64,000 bases of DNA from Anomaloglossus baeobatrachus. Taxonomy: Eukaryota; Chordata; Amphibia; Anura; Aromobatidae. Each line of letters starts with the position of its first letter. Position 1 is the first letter of the stretch. Shown here piece after piece: positions 55,841-64,000 of this stretch. The notes below the pieces were generated by a model that was given only the letters and a program-made list of their open reading frames with translations, did not search any database and was not told the origin of the DNA. The position numbers and the translations under genes were made by a program. The DNA lies in assembly GCF_048569485.1 (NCBI RefSeq), contig NC_134357.1, positions 66,335,668-66,399,667 of the forward strand, read 5' to 3'.

Positions 55841-56151
55841 ACATCATAATAATTGACATCACATGCGTTGCGATAAAGATTTTGCTCGTTCATTCGGTGA
55901 TTGCCGGCCTGTTTAGATGATGATGTACATCAGTGACTTTGATTCCTGAAGAACATTTATTGACTCTGAAACGCGTTTAATAAAATCAAGCAGATATTGT
56001 CCCGAGTTATCTCCTCATTCCACATGGCAGCGCGGGTAAACCCTTTCCTTCTACTCCACATGTTCCCATATATCATCATGATAATTGACATCACATGCGT
56101 TGCGATAAAGATTTTGCTCGTTCATCCAGTGATTGCCGGCCTGTTTAAGTG
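55841..56151. repeat. Direct repeat pair of about 75 bp around a GAAACGCGTTTAATAAA block
   Basis: ATAATTGACATCACATGCGT through GTGATTGCCGGCCTGTTTA occurs near 55846-55915 and again near 56081-56150, nearly identical, about 235 bp apart. Between them lies GACTCTGAAACGCGTTTAATAAAATC. It could be a tandem duplication or an element with terminal direct repeats; the class is not recognised. Confidence 0.65.
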
Positions 56152-56741
56152 GGCTGATTATTGGCTCAACTAAATAAAAATAACAGTAGGTATCCTCCAA
56201 AATGGCAAGGATAGTAGAAAAGACCAAAAAGTCGAGGAATTATGTAATATATAGTAATAGACCAAAATTTAACTGTTAATGTATCAGAACTAAAAACAGA
56301 CCAAAATACAAAGATATAAAGTGCAGTGCTCAAAAATCAAGGTGCAATAAATAGGCACTGTTTGTATTAGATATCACCCAATCCTTCTCCAAGGGTAGAC
56401 CAATCACAATCCAATAGAATAAACGAAGGACAGGAAGATAGCTGGCAACTTAAGGGAAAACTCTAATAAACTGACCCCTGTCGTGCCCCATGTAGTTCTT
56501 CCGCCGTGACAAGGGCAGCACCCAAGTGTAGAAGCTGTCCCAACTAAATATGGGCCCTCCCGACAGGTTTCCTTCTCAATATAGAGAGATCATCAGGGGA
56601 GATAATTAGAAAACCTGCAGGATAAATAAACAGCGCAAGGTGTGTGAAGAAAGACAATACCGCCAATACGCGGTCATGACTACTTAGTGCATCTTCATTT
56701 TTGGATAACTGCACTTTATATATCTTGTATTTTGGTCTGAT
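56152..56741. other. Unassigned sequence
   Basis: Contains CCGACAGGTTTCCTTCTC and ATCATCAGGGGAGATAA, which look like part of an uncharacterised dispersed repeat. No gene. Confidence 0.35.
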
Positions 56742-57480
56742 TTTAATTATTATTAATATTTATTTATTATTATAGCGCTATCAATTCCTTGGTGCTTTAC
56801 ATGTAAAAGGGGTATACATAAGAGGGACAAGTACAATAATCATAAACAATACAAGACACAAGACACAGACTGGTACAGGAGAATAGAGGTCCCTGCCCGC
56901 GAAGGCTCACAGTCTACAAGGGATAGGTGAGGATACAGTAGGTTAGGGTAGAGCTAATTGTGCAGCGCTGTATCAGACTGAGGGTTACGGCAGGTTGTAG
57001 GCTTGTCGGAAGAGGTGGGTCTTCAGGTTTCTTTTGAAGCTTGTCAAGGTAGGCGAGAGTCTGAAGTGTTGTGGCAGAGCATTCCAGAGTATGGGGGAGG
57101 CACGGGAGAAATCTTGGATGCGATAGTGGGAAGAGGAGATGAGAGGGGAGTAGAGAAGGAGATCTTGTGAGGATCGAAGGTTACATGCAGGTAAGTACCG
57201 GGAGACTAGGTCAGAGATGTAGGGAGGAGACAGGTTGTGGATGGCTTTGTAGGTCATGGTTAGGGTTTTGAACTGGAGTTGTTGGGCAATGGGAAGCCAG
57301 TGAAGGGATTGGCAGAGAGGAAAGGTCGGGGAGTAGCGGGGGGACAGGTGGATTAGCCGGGCAGCATAGTTTAAAATAGATTGTAGGGGTGCGAGACTGT
57401 TAGAAGGGAGGCCACAGAGCAGGAGGTTGCAATAATCCAGGCAGGAGATAATAAAAACATGTACTAGGGTTTTTGCAACT
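56742..57480 (-). pseudogene. L2-type LINE, 3' end with reverse transcriptase C-terminus
   Basis: Minus-strand, 5'-truncated LINE. The coding part at 56985-57257 gives 'MTYKAIHNLSPPYISDLVSR...SRASPILWNALPQHFRLSPT...FKRNLKTHLFRQAYNLP', the conserved C-terminal tail of L2/CR1-group ORF2 proteins. Its 3' end (ATAGCGCTATCAATTCC, GGTGCTTTACATG) and ATT-rich tail are shared with the V-SINE at 43970 and the fragment at 6107. The RT core is absent, so it is inactive. It lies just downstream of the myoferlin-like gene's 3' UTR, in the same orientation. Confidence 0.87.
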
Positions 57481-57538
57481 TCTTGGGAAAGGATTCTGAT
57501 AGTTCTGATACATTAAAAGTTAAATTTTAATCTAGTGC

Positions 57539-57567
57539 TATATATATATATATATATATATATATAA
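57539..57567. repeat. (TA)n microsatellite
   Basis: About 14 TA repeats. Confidence 0.9.
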
Positions 57568-57787
57568 CATTATATCGCAATTAAATAAACTAACTTTGGC
57601 ATTGGCTATCGTTAAAGCAAGAATACCTGATGGCAACAAGATCCACAATGTTTGTCATGACAAAAACATTCTGGATGGAAATGCTTAGTGTCATTTTTGG
57701 GGGAATAGAGGGGGAAGAAAACCAAAAATCGTAGCCGCAATATTGTGTATACTCCAAGAAAATCAGCCGGGTCAAGTGGAAAATAGT

Positions 57788-58241
57788 GATATTTATTTAG
57801 CGTGTACAGCAATTTATTACAATTGAAAAAAATACTATATAAAAAGTATACAAACAACGGTGCTTTGCATTTGACCTCTTTACATGTACAGCTAACATTA
57901 TTATTGCACTTTTACAATTTCAATAAAACAAATTTTTATTTGTGAGAACATCCCACCCTTTCACCGCCCAACAAAAAAGGAATGGTTATATGTGATGTCG
58001 AGTGGAAAGTACGCAGAAAATGAACCCACACCTGAGGAGGACTTGTGTTAAAAGTTTATATTTTTTAACTTCATACTTTTTCACAAGTCATGACCCCATG
58101 AACCTTCTCTAACCTTGGTTTTAGGCCTCATCCATTTATTATATTTAACAGACAAGAGAACAAAAGGTTACACCTATTAAGAAGTTCTTCCGGCACTGGG
58201 AGGGCAAAACACTGATCTCAATATTGTTCATTTTTTATCAT
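57788..58241 (-). other. MYOF: 3' UTR of the myoferlin-like gene with candidate poly(A) signals
   Basis: Sequence directly after the stop codon at 58242-58244. Minus-strand AATAAA hexamers lie at 58135-58140, 57935-57940, 57813-57818 and 57792-57797, so the transcript most likely ends between about 57,770 and 58,120. Which signal is used cannot be told from sequence. The last two lie close together and are the best candidates for the main site. Confidence 0.6.
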
Positions 58242-58280
58242 CTAGTTATTTGGACGCACAATCTTCATGGATACGTAGCC
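58242..58280 (-). CDS. MYOF: Myoferlin-like gene, last coding exon (C-terminal tail)
   Basis: Terminal exon coding 'GYVSMKIVRPNN' and stop TAG. The acceptor is a good one on the minus strand (TTTTTATGATTACAG, then GGC), in phase 0 with the donor of the exon at 60205. It gives '...LYSLPGYVSMKIVRPNN', closely matching the short lumenal/extracellular C-terminus of myoferlin as I remember it (SLPNYLSMKIVKP) and less like dysferlin (AFPNYAAMKLVKP). The intron between is 1,924 bp and contains the L1-like insertion, the tandem duplication and a MITE. Confidence 0.88.
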   Translation of the reverse strand, partial: GYVSMKIVRPNN

Positions 58281-58563
58281 CTGTAATCATAAAAAAATAA
58301 AAATAAAATCATAAATTTAAAGTCAGTCAATGAACAAAAAATGGAAATAATCAATAAAATGATGAAAAGTAATTAATACAACGGCGTTACCATAAATGAC
58401 ATGGAGACCTTTTAAAAATACACAGCTGCACTCAAACACTAGGATACAACATTGAATATAGGAATTTGAGAACTGCATTACTGCTACTAGAAAGGAGCGC
58501 ATAAAATGGCCAGTTTATAAGAGGCGAATAGCTCTAAATATCTAATTTTTAAAACTTAGCAGC

Positions 58564-59034
58564 CAATATTGAACAGTTGGAAGCCGAAAGAAATAAGGAC
58601 GAACTAACGGGAAACTTTTTTAAAAAATGGAAGAGATTTATAGTACAACAGTATGGAGTTGCAGAAATACGGAAAGTGGTATCTCCTTTCACTAATACGG
58701 AATGGTACCTACTGGGAGACTTGCAAGGCACATTGGGAAAGCTGAAAATACACACGCAGTAGAGACACGACAGTAGGGCGAGACGAGGGTTTCAGAGAAA
58801 TAGGGCTTCAAACGGGAATCAGAATATAGAGGAGCTGTGTGTTCTTTCGCGACTTATACCTGGTGTTCTGTGTATTAAAAATGTTGGGGGGGATAAAGTG
58901 GGAATAAAAGAGGGTGGGTTAAGACAAGGGTGGGTAAATTGGTAAGGTGAATTTATTCTTGTTCAAATGTTAGATATATTGTAATGATTCTGAAAACTGC
59001 AATAAAATTTGTGTTTAAAAAAAACAAAAAAAAC
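58564..59034 (+). mobile_element. L1-like LINE insertion, 5'-truncated, with 12-bp target duplication
   Basis: Flanked by AAACTTAGCAGC on both sides (58552-58563 and 59035-59046). The inserted 471 bp end in an A-rich tail after AATAAAATTTGTGTTT. The upstream part carries a 61-codon frame ('MEAERNKDELTGNFFKKWKRFIVQQYGV...') consistent with the extreme C-terminus of an amphibian L1/Tx1-like ORF2. It lies antisense in the last intron of the myoferlin-like gene. The exact target duplication indicates a fairly recent insertion. Confidence 0.85.
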
Positions 59035-59046
59035 AAACTTAGCAGC

Positions 59047-60130
59047 AGAAATGCAGTTCCAATATTCTTAAAGTGAATGTTTGCATACCCTAGCGTTTGA
59101 GAGTGCAGCTGTGTAATTTTAAGAAATATATTGCATTTTCAGTTTGCATCTTTTCACATTTTTCTTTTTGGATGTGTTGGTCTGCTTTTTGCTTTTTTTT
59201 TTTTTTTATTTCTTATTGTAGTTAATTCCTTTCTGGCTGAGGACTCCTCCCAGCAGCCTGATGCAATTTTTAATTTCAATTTATGTAGGTTTCTGCTAGC
59301 CCATAAAATTGTAGGCTTTTACCCCGGATAGTGGTATATTAGGTTAGGGACCCAACAAAGCTATGCCTTGTCGCTGGCTGTTGGGCTAACATAAATTGGC
59401 CATTTTATGAGCCAAGTCCATATTTTCAGTAGCAGTAATGCAGTTGCAGAACGCCAACATTCAATGTTTGCATACCCTAGGATTTCAGAGTGCAGCTGTG
59501 TATTTTGTTTTAGAAGTACCGTATTTTTCGGATTATAAGATGCACTTTTCCTCCCAAAAATTTGGGGGTTTGTGGAGAATGGTCACAGAAAGTGGGGAAA
59601 TACTGCAGTTGGGGAGGCAGGGGCCATCCTGAAAAGGTCGGCGAGGAGTGCTTCAAATAATGGTACCCGGATTCAGCATGTACGCAGATTGAGCTCTCAG
59701 CTCAAGATCAGATCTGTGCATGTGCTGCCTCCGGCCCATTACCTCCCAGCAGCAGACTAAAGGAAAATGGCACCTGGAGGTGGTGCGTGTGCAAATGAGA
59801 TCTCAGCTCGTCATTGAGCCAATAATTCAATCTGTTCACGCGCCGTCAACGGGTGCCATTTCTTTGAAGCCCACACAGCCGAGAGTTTCTGGATGTTCCT
59901 GCCTCACTGCCCACAGCATCGCCCTACTCCACCACCGCCCCTGCAGCCCCCCCCACCCCCCGGTAAGACACTACCAGATTATAAGACTGATCCCGTATTT
60001 TTTTTCTACCTTTTTTTACCCTCTCTAAATTTGGGGTGAGTCTTAAAAAATGAAAAATATGTTATATTGCATTTCAGTTAGCACCTGTTCACATTGGTCC
60101 GTTTGGATATTCCGGTCAATTTTTTATTTC
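59047..60130. repeat. Diverged tandem duplication in the last intron
   Basis: Two copies of a segment: GTTTGCATACCCTAGCGTTT near 59078 and GTTTGCATACCCTAGGATTT near 59466, each followed by GAGTGCAGCTGTGTA and, further on, TATATTGCATTT and TTTTTATTTCTTATTGTAGT / TTTTTATTTCATATTGTAGT. The second copy is split by a MITE (59518-60062). A reverse-strand piece of the same unit is at 58415-58500 (GCTGCACTCAAACACTAGG). Confidence 0.7.
59518..60062. repeat. GTATTTTTCGGATTATAAGA repeat (MITE) inside the duplication
   Basis: Left end ACCGTATTTTTCGGATTATA; right end in reverse complement ACATATTTTTCATTTTTTAA, weakly inverted. GATTATAAGACTGATCC near 59977 repeats the left-end motif. A known type of dispersed vertebrate repeat from memory; no coding content. 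Confidence 0.6.
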
Positions 60131-60204
60131 ATATTGTAGTTGAAACCTTTTTAAAGTCACTTTAAAAATTGTATGCTAACAAATAAAATGTACGTATGAC
60201 TTAC

Positions 60205-60352
60205 CGGCAAAGAGTATAAAAACACTGCGAGGAACAGCAGCAACAGGGCCAAGATGATGAAACCAATGAAGTACCACTTCAATTTGCGCCACACAATGAA
60301 TTTCATTGTCTTGCACGGGTTTGTGAACCAAAGGAAGGAGGTTTCTGGTCGG
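60205..60352 (-). CDS. MYOF: Myoferlin-like gene, transmembrane exon
   Basis: 148-bp exon coding '(N)[49 protein letters not shown]'. Acceptor TTTCTTTCAAAATGCAG; donor CCG|GTAAGTC. This is the ferlin C-terminal anchor: the RPETSFLWF linker after the last C2 domain, basic KFIVWRK, then one membrane span of about 22 residues. Ferlins are large multi-C2-domain proteins that bind calcium and phospholipid and promote membrane fusion and repair. The KTMKFIVWR...YSLP pattern favours myoferlin over dysferlin (recalled as KTMKFILWRR...YAFP). The first base completes an Asn codon begun in the preceding exon. Confidence 0.93.
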
Positions 60353-60667
60353 CTGCATTTTGAAAGAAACAATATTAATCACACGAACAAACAGCAAGAA
60401 AGAGTTTGGTACTTTACTATGAGGAAAATAATGAAACTCAAATTAATAATTAACTCCGCGAAGAGGAGGAAAAAAAAAAAAAGAAGAAAATGTTAGGAAG
60501 TCAGAAAAGAAAATAGAAGAAAAGAGGAGTCAGAATAGGGTAAAACTAAAAAGGCCAAAAACCAGGCGACTACAATAGGTTGTCAAATCAGAACTTGGTT
60601 TTGGGAGAAGTTTGGCAAAGGATCCTAATGCAGAGCACGTTACTCCAGGAATAAGAAAAAGGCTCAC

Positions 60668-60777
60668 TTTGGTGGGTCTAACTTGGGGTTCATGTTGGGT
60701 TCATCTCGTCCCTTGCCAGCTGGCCTTTCTTCTGCATCTTTCTCATTTAGCACTTCCAGCGTCAGCTCGATTTTTCC
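60668..60777 (-). CDS. MYOF: Myoferlin-like gene, exon before the transmembrane exon
   Basis: 110-bp exon coding '[20 protein letters not shown]' followed by '[16 protein letters not shown]' and the first two bases of the next Asn codon. Acceptor TTGCCAAAG|GGA (a weak pyrimidine tract); donor AA|GTGAGCC. The '[11 protein letters not shown]' string is diagnostic of the dysferlin/myoferlin branch of ferlins and lies at the end of the last C2 domain. The introns are 315 bp on the 3' side and 1,508 bp on the 5' side. Phases agree with both neighbours, so the splice model holds without any frame conflict. Confidence 0.92.
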
Positions 60778-61878
60778 CTTTGGCAAACGAAAACAGGTTC
60801 ATGACATCTCACTAAACATCGTGTTCTGGTTGTTTAGAGGAAATAATGCATTTTAGCTTTTAAGTAAAATCTCTTTTGGAAGCTTCTGGAGGTCACACTG
60901 TGTGTGAGCAGCAATGGTTGGGATAATGGCAACAATGCCGATACCAATTAGCCGTCAACTTATTCAAATTGTTCTCTTCAATCTTTTCAGATAGACAGAA
61001 ACGTCTAAACAACCATGCTCTTATGGGACAGAGTGGAGTTTTACACTGGTTCATACAGTATACACTCCGAGACATGAGGTAGTACAGATCACATCTACAC
61101 ATCTCAAAAGGAGTTTAAGTTTACAATTTGATATATTTTGGGATTTTTTTTAACCTAACTAGATTATTATGATGCAAGTTTATTTAATCCACGATGAGGC
61201 CAAATTTTCTATATTCCGCAAAGTTATTTTGACTTAAAAAATAAATCAGTCGAAATCTAATATAATTTAAAAAGATCTTGCGATAAAAAAAATATAATAT
61301 AATATAATATAATATATATGGCATGACTCACAGTCACTTTCATATCTATTAATCTGCTAGGATTTGTAAGGGATATTTATAATTAAAGACTATTTCAACC
61401 ATAGTCTAAAACACTTGACAAATCCACGTCTTTTCGGTTCTTTTGGATGAAAAATTATTTTACTAACTTGGGCAACCCAGATACTCAAGTTTACAAGACT
61501 TGTCAATCAGATCTCTCATAAATGCCATGTCTGTAACGGTTTTCACCCGATACCCTCACTACTCTTGTTTTCCATGGATAATTTGCCATTCTTGACGTAT
61601 AATTCCCTTGGAGACTAACTTATGGCCATTTGTAGGGAATTTCACAACAGCCACCCCCAGACTTTGTCTTTAACATGTTTGAAAGAGTAACCCAGTTTAC
61701 GACAACCCCATCAAGATAGTCCTAGATAAAACAGTAGTCTTCTATAATTTATGGTCTAACTGTGAGACATTTTTCCATGTATACATTGTTCATAAGAGTC
61801 CATGTATACAGGAAAACCAGCTCACCCAGTGGAGATAATCCCAGACGGTGCACGGAAGGGAGGCTACTCCTAGATCCA

Positions 61879-62150
61879 AGTGAAGAAAACTCCAGCATCC
61901 AGTCCAGATAGTAAAATTAAGTTAGTTTCTTTATTAAATTTTCATTAAGAAAGCCACCAATATGGCGTGGTGCCAACCATACCGGAAAAGACGCGTTTCG
62001 GACGTTGCAGTGTCTTAGATCACGCGACGTCCGAATCGCGTCTTTTCCTGTATGGTTGGCACCACGCCATATTGATGGCTTTTTTAATGAAAATTTAATA
62101 AAGAAACAAACTTAATTTTACTATCTGGACTGGATGCTGGAGTTTTCTTC
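61879..62150. repeat. Long foldback (arms about 125 bp) in a ferlin intron
   Basis: GAAGAAAACTCCAGCATCC through CGTTTCGGACGT is repeated in reverse complement (ACGTCCGAATCGCGTC through GGAGTTTTCTTC) with only a few differences; the loop is about 25 bp. A short GACGCGTTTCGG motif sits near the loop. The transcript would form a very stable hairpin in the intron. Its origin as a MITE is likely but not proven. Confidence 0.85.
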
Positions 62151-62285
62151 ATATTGTTCATAAGAGTCTGAAATACTAGAACAAATATAATAAAAAAAGT
62201 TATTCAACGCATACACTTCCTGAATATATCACTACATGAATATTGTTAACTCTATGGGGATGAAAAATCAATATAAAATTCTTAC

Positions 62286-62461
62286 TGCCAAGATACGCTT
62301 TCCATCCTTCTCAGCATAACACGGCCACCATCCTTTCATGGACTTTTGTTCAAAAAGAGACGCAACCTTTGCAGGCTTCATAAGGCTAGTCATATCCAGG
62401 CTGCATTTTTCAGGGGTTTTTGATGGCATTATTGTGCGATGTAAATCAAGTTCAACAAAAC
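62286..62461 (-). CDS. MYOF: Myoferlin-like gene, last-C2-domain exon
   Basis: 176-bp exon coding 'FVELDLHRTIMPSKTPEKCS', 'LDMTSLMKPAKVASLFEQKS' and 'MKGWWPCYAEKDGKRILA'. Acceptor ATTTTACTTGTAG|GT, donor GCA|GTAAG. The first two bases finish a codon from the previous exon. 'KTPEKCSLDM' and 'ASLFEQKSMKGWWPCYAEKDG' are hallmark strings of the final C2 domain of dysferlin/myoferlin, following a conserved '-ELDLHR-' strand. The remaining exons of this roughly 2,000-residue protein would lie to the right of the window; I found none between 62462 and 64000. Confidence 0.92.
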
Positions 62462-62546
62462 CTACAAGTAAAATAAAAGATGATTATTTAAAAGACTATA
62501 ATAAAGCAAATTATAATTTTGCAAAACTTCCCAAAAAAAAAATACA

Positions 62547-62581
<35 letters not shown>

Positions 62582-63249
62582 TAATTTACACACACTTTAA
62601 CTTTATAAAATACAACTAGAATGCTTAGGTTTCAATTTACTTAAAGTAGTACTAAAAATTTACGTAACAGTAGGGCTATTCAATATTTAGGCAATAAGCC
62701 TTATTATTTGACTCTGAAAACCCATTTTTATTCTTATATAATAGATGGCTTTTCTTAGAAAGAATGGAGGGTGGTTCCGAAGAACCTCTTTTCTCTGGAA
62801 AAAGCGTTGTGGCCTGTACTGCATTACATTGGCAACCTACAGAATTAAATGTGCATTGTCTAACACAGATTATCCTCGGTGGTAGCACTGCAAGAAAACT
62901 GAACTGTTACCACCAGGATTACCTACAGATTATATCTGATTTCTGGTGATCACAGCAACTTATTAATCCTAATGTCAAGGGATTTACTATGATTGTCCAT
63001 ATCAGAGAACACTAAGAAAAGCCAACATTCACACGACAATTTTTGGTCCGACCAATGCTATTTCCTAGGGCTGTCCAGATTACTTTTTTTTCCCACATGG
63101 ACCAAAAGTTACATTGCGAACCTTTAAACACAGGAGATTGTATTTGGTCTTGTGAATTGCATTCACTACTGATGTCTAAAAATGGATGCCATAAGGATGA
63201 GAATACAAATTAAAAAGTCAGACAATTGTTTTATATGCTCTTGTGACAC
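62462..63249. other. Intron sequence upstream of the ferlin exon, with a (CATA)n microsatellite
   Basis: CATACATA repeat at about 62546-62575. No further ferlin exon, RNA gene or clear repeat boundary seen to 63249. Confidence 0.5.
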
Positions 63250-63672
63250 TAACATACTTGGTGGATAGGAGGCAATGCTCAGATGGGCAAGACTCGTGCA
63301 CCCAAGAATAATGGAAGTTTATGGCGTACTTGAGCATTTTTGCGGAAAATCTTCCGGACAAATGCTGGAGTCACCCCCCATTGACTACCATTATTCTCAT
63401 TTGAGTTGCACCCATCCGAGCATCCAACTGCTGTTAACAAGTATCGCGCACCCGAGTATGGTAGTGCCCGCTCATCACTAGTTACGAGTACCAAGCACCC
63501 GAGCATAGTAGTGCTCACTAATCACTAGTTAGGAGTACCGAACACCTGAGCATGGTAGTGCTCGCTCATCACTAGTTACGAGTACCAAGCACCCGAGCAT
63601 AGTAGTGCTCACTAATCACTAGTTAGGAGTATCGAACACCTGAGCATGGTAGTGCTCGCTCATCACTAGTGA
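63250..63672. mobile_element. hAT-like MITE with its end amplified in tandem
   Basis: The right part consists of repeated GCTCATCACTAGTTACGAGT and ACCTGAGCATGGTAGTGCTC units with a 47-bp monomer and a 94-bp dimer period (GTTACGAGTACC at 63481 and 63575), ending GCTCATCACTAG. GCTCATCACTAG is close to the hAT end GCTCATCTCTA. The left part (63250-63420) contains the matching CACCCAAGAATAATGG/CCATTATTCTCATTTGAG inverted words. No ORF. Confidence 0.65.
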
Positions 63673-63714
63673 AAGCTTAAACTTTTATTAACCATTTTTC
63701 ATTATATAAAGCTG

Positions 63715-64000
63715 TCTTAGGACCTATTTAGACAGCCCGATCAAGGACATTGAAGGACTAGTGACGGCTACCTGCAAGCCCAACTGTGGTTGTTTAATGG
63801 CTGACCACACTTCTATGTGTACAACAAGATCATTAGTCGGACTGTTCTGTATACATGGATGGTACATTATTCTCAGCAGCACATCTGGTTTACATTTTGA
63901 CAAATTTGCTGCAGAGAATTATCTCACCTGCTTTTCGTCAGGCAATTGGCGGCCCATGTAGACAGACCGATAATCGGGAAATGGGCTTTCCTAGGCATGC
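63715..64000. repeat. Probable MITE, running to the window edge
   Basis: TTAGACAGCCCGATCAAGG near 63728 and GTAGACAGACCGATAATCGG near 63957 share one vocabulary in opposite parts of the segment (also GGCTGACC, GTTTACATTTTGAC). The right end is outside the window. Confidence 0.4.

Noticed and set aside
62462-64000. Further myoferlin exons
   Set aside because: I read the minus strand for ferlin C2-domain strings with flanking splice sites and saw none; the region is intron and repeats.

Overview
The window looks like nuclear DNA of an amphibian, most likely a frog. The basis is the mixture of elements (a Gmr1-type Gypsy element, a DIRS element, several hAT, Tc1/mariner and Harbinger-type DNA elements, an L2-tailed V-SINE), together with a compact vertebrate ferlin gene whose introns are only 0.3-1.9 kb. 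The species call is inference. There are no bacterial genes, operons or CRISPR arrays.

Layout. 1-4057: the 5' part of a Gmr1-like Gypsy element on the minus strand, with its LTR. 4120-10128: a mosaic of old hAT transposase pieces, split by three later insertions and joined to an inverted hAT 5' end. 10129-15540: foldback repeats, a 31-bp minisatellite, a DD41D mariner relic and a Tc1 relic. 15549-27136: an apparently complete 11,588-bp hAT transposon with an exact 8-bp target duplication. It has one long transposase ORF and two large internal tandem arrays: 23 copies of a 138-bp unit before the gene, and about 14 copies of a 234-bp unit after it. 27145-46517: small DNA elements (MITEs), minisatellites, a V-SINE, a Tc1 relic and little-understood spacer. 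46518-52191: a DIRS-type retroelement on the minus strand whose main ORF is open. 52192-57570: more MITEs and an L2 fragment. 57.8-62.5 kb: the last four coding exons and 3' UTR of a myoferlin-like gene on the minus strand, the only convincing host gene. 62.5-64 kb: MITE-derived repeats.

How it fits together. The 11.6-kb hAT element is the centrepiece. Its catalytic and dimerisation motifs are intact, its ends match short internally deleted relatives in the same window, and its downstream array contains the last codons of its own transposase. Diverged copies of the upstream array unit also occur in the old inverted 5' end at 8.4-10.1 kb, so the array is an inherited part of this family. The retroelements are treated here as fossils. 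Coordinates of exons, terminal repeats and target duplications were read directly from the bases. Family names come from remembered motifs without any database search.
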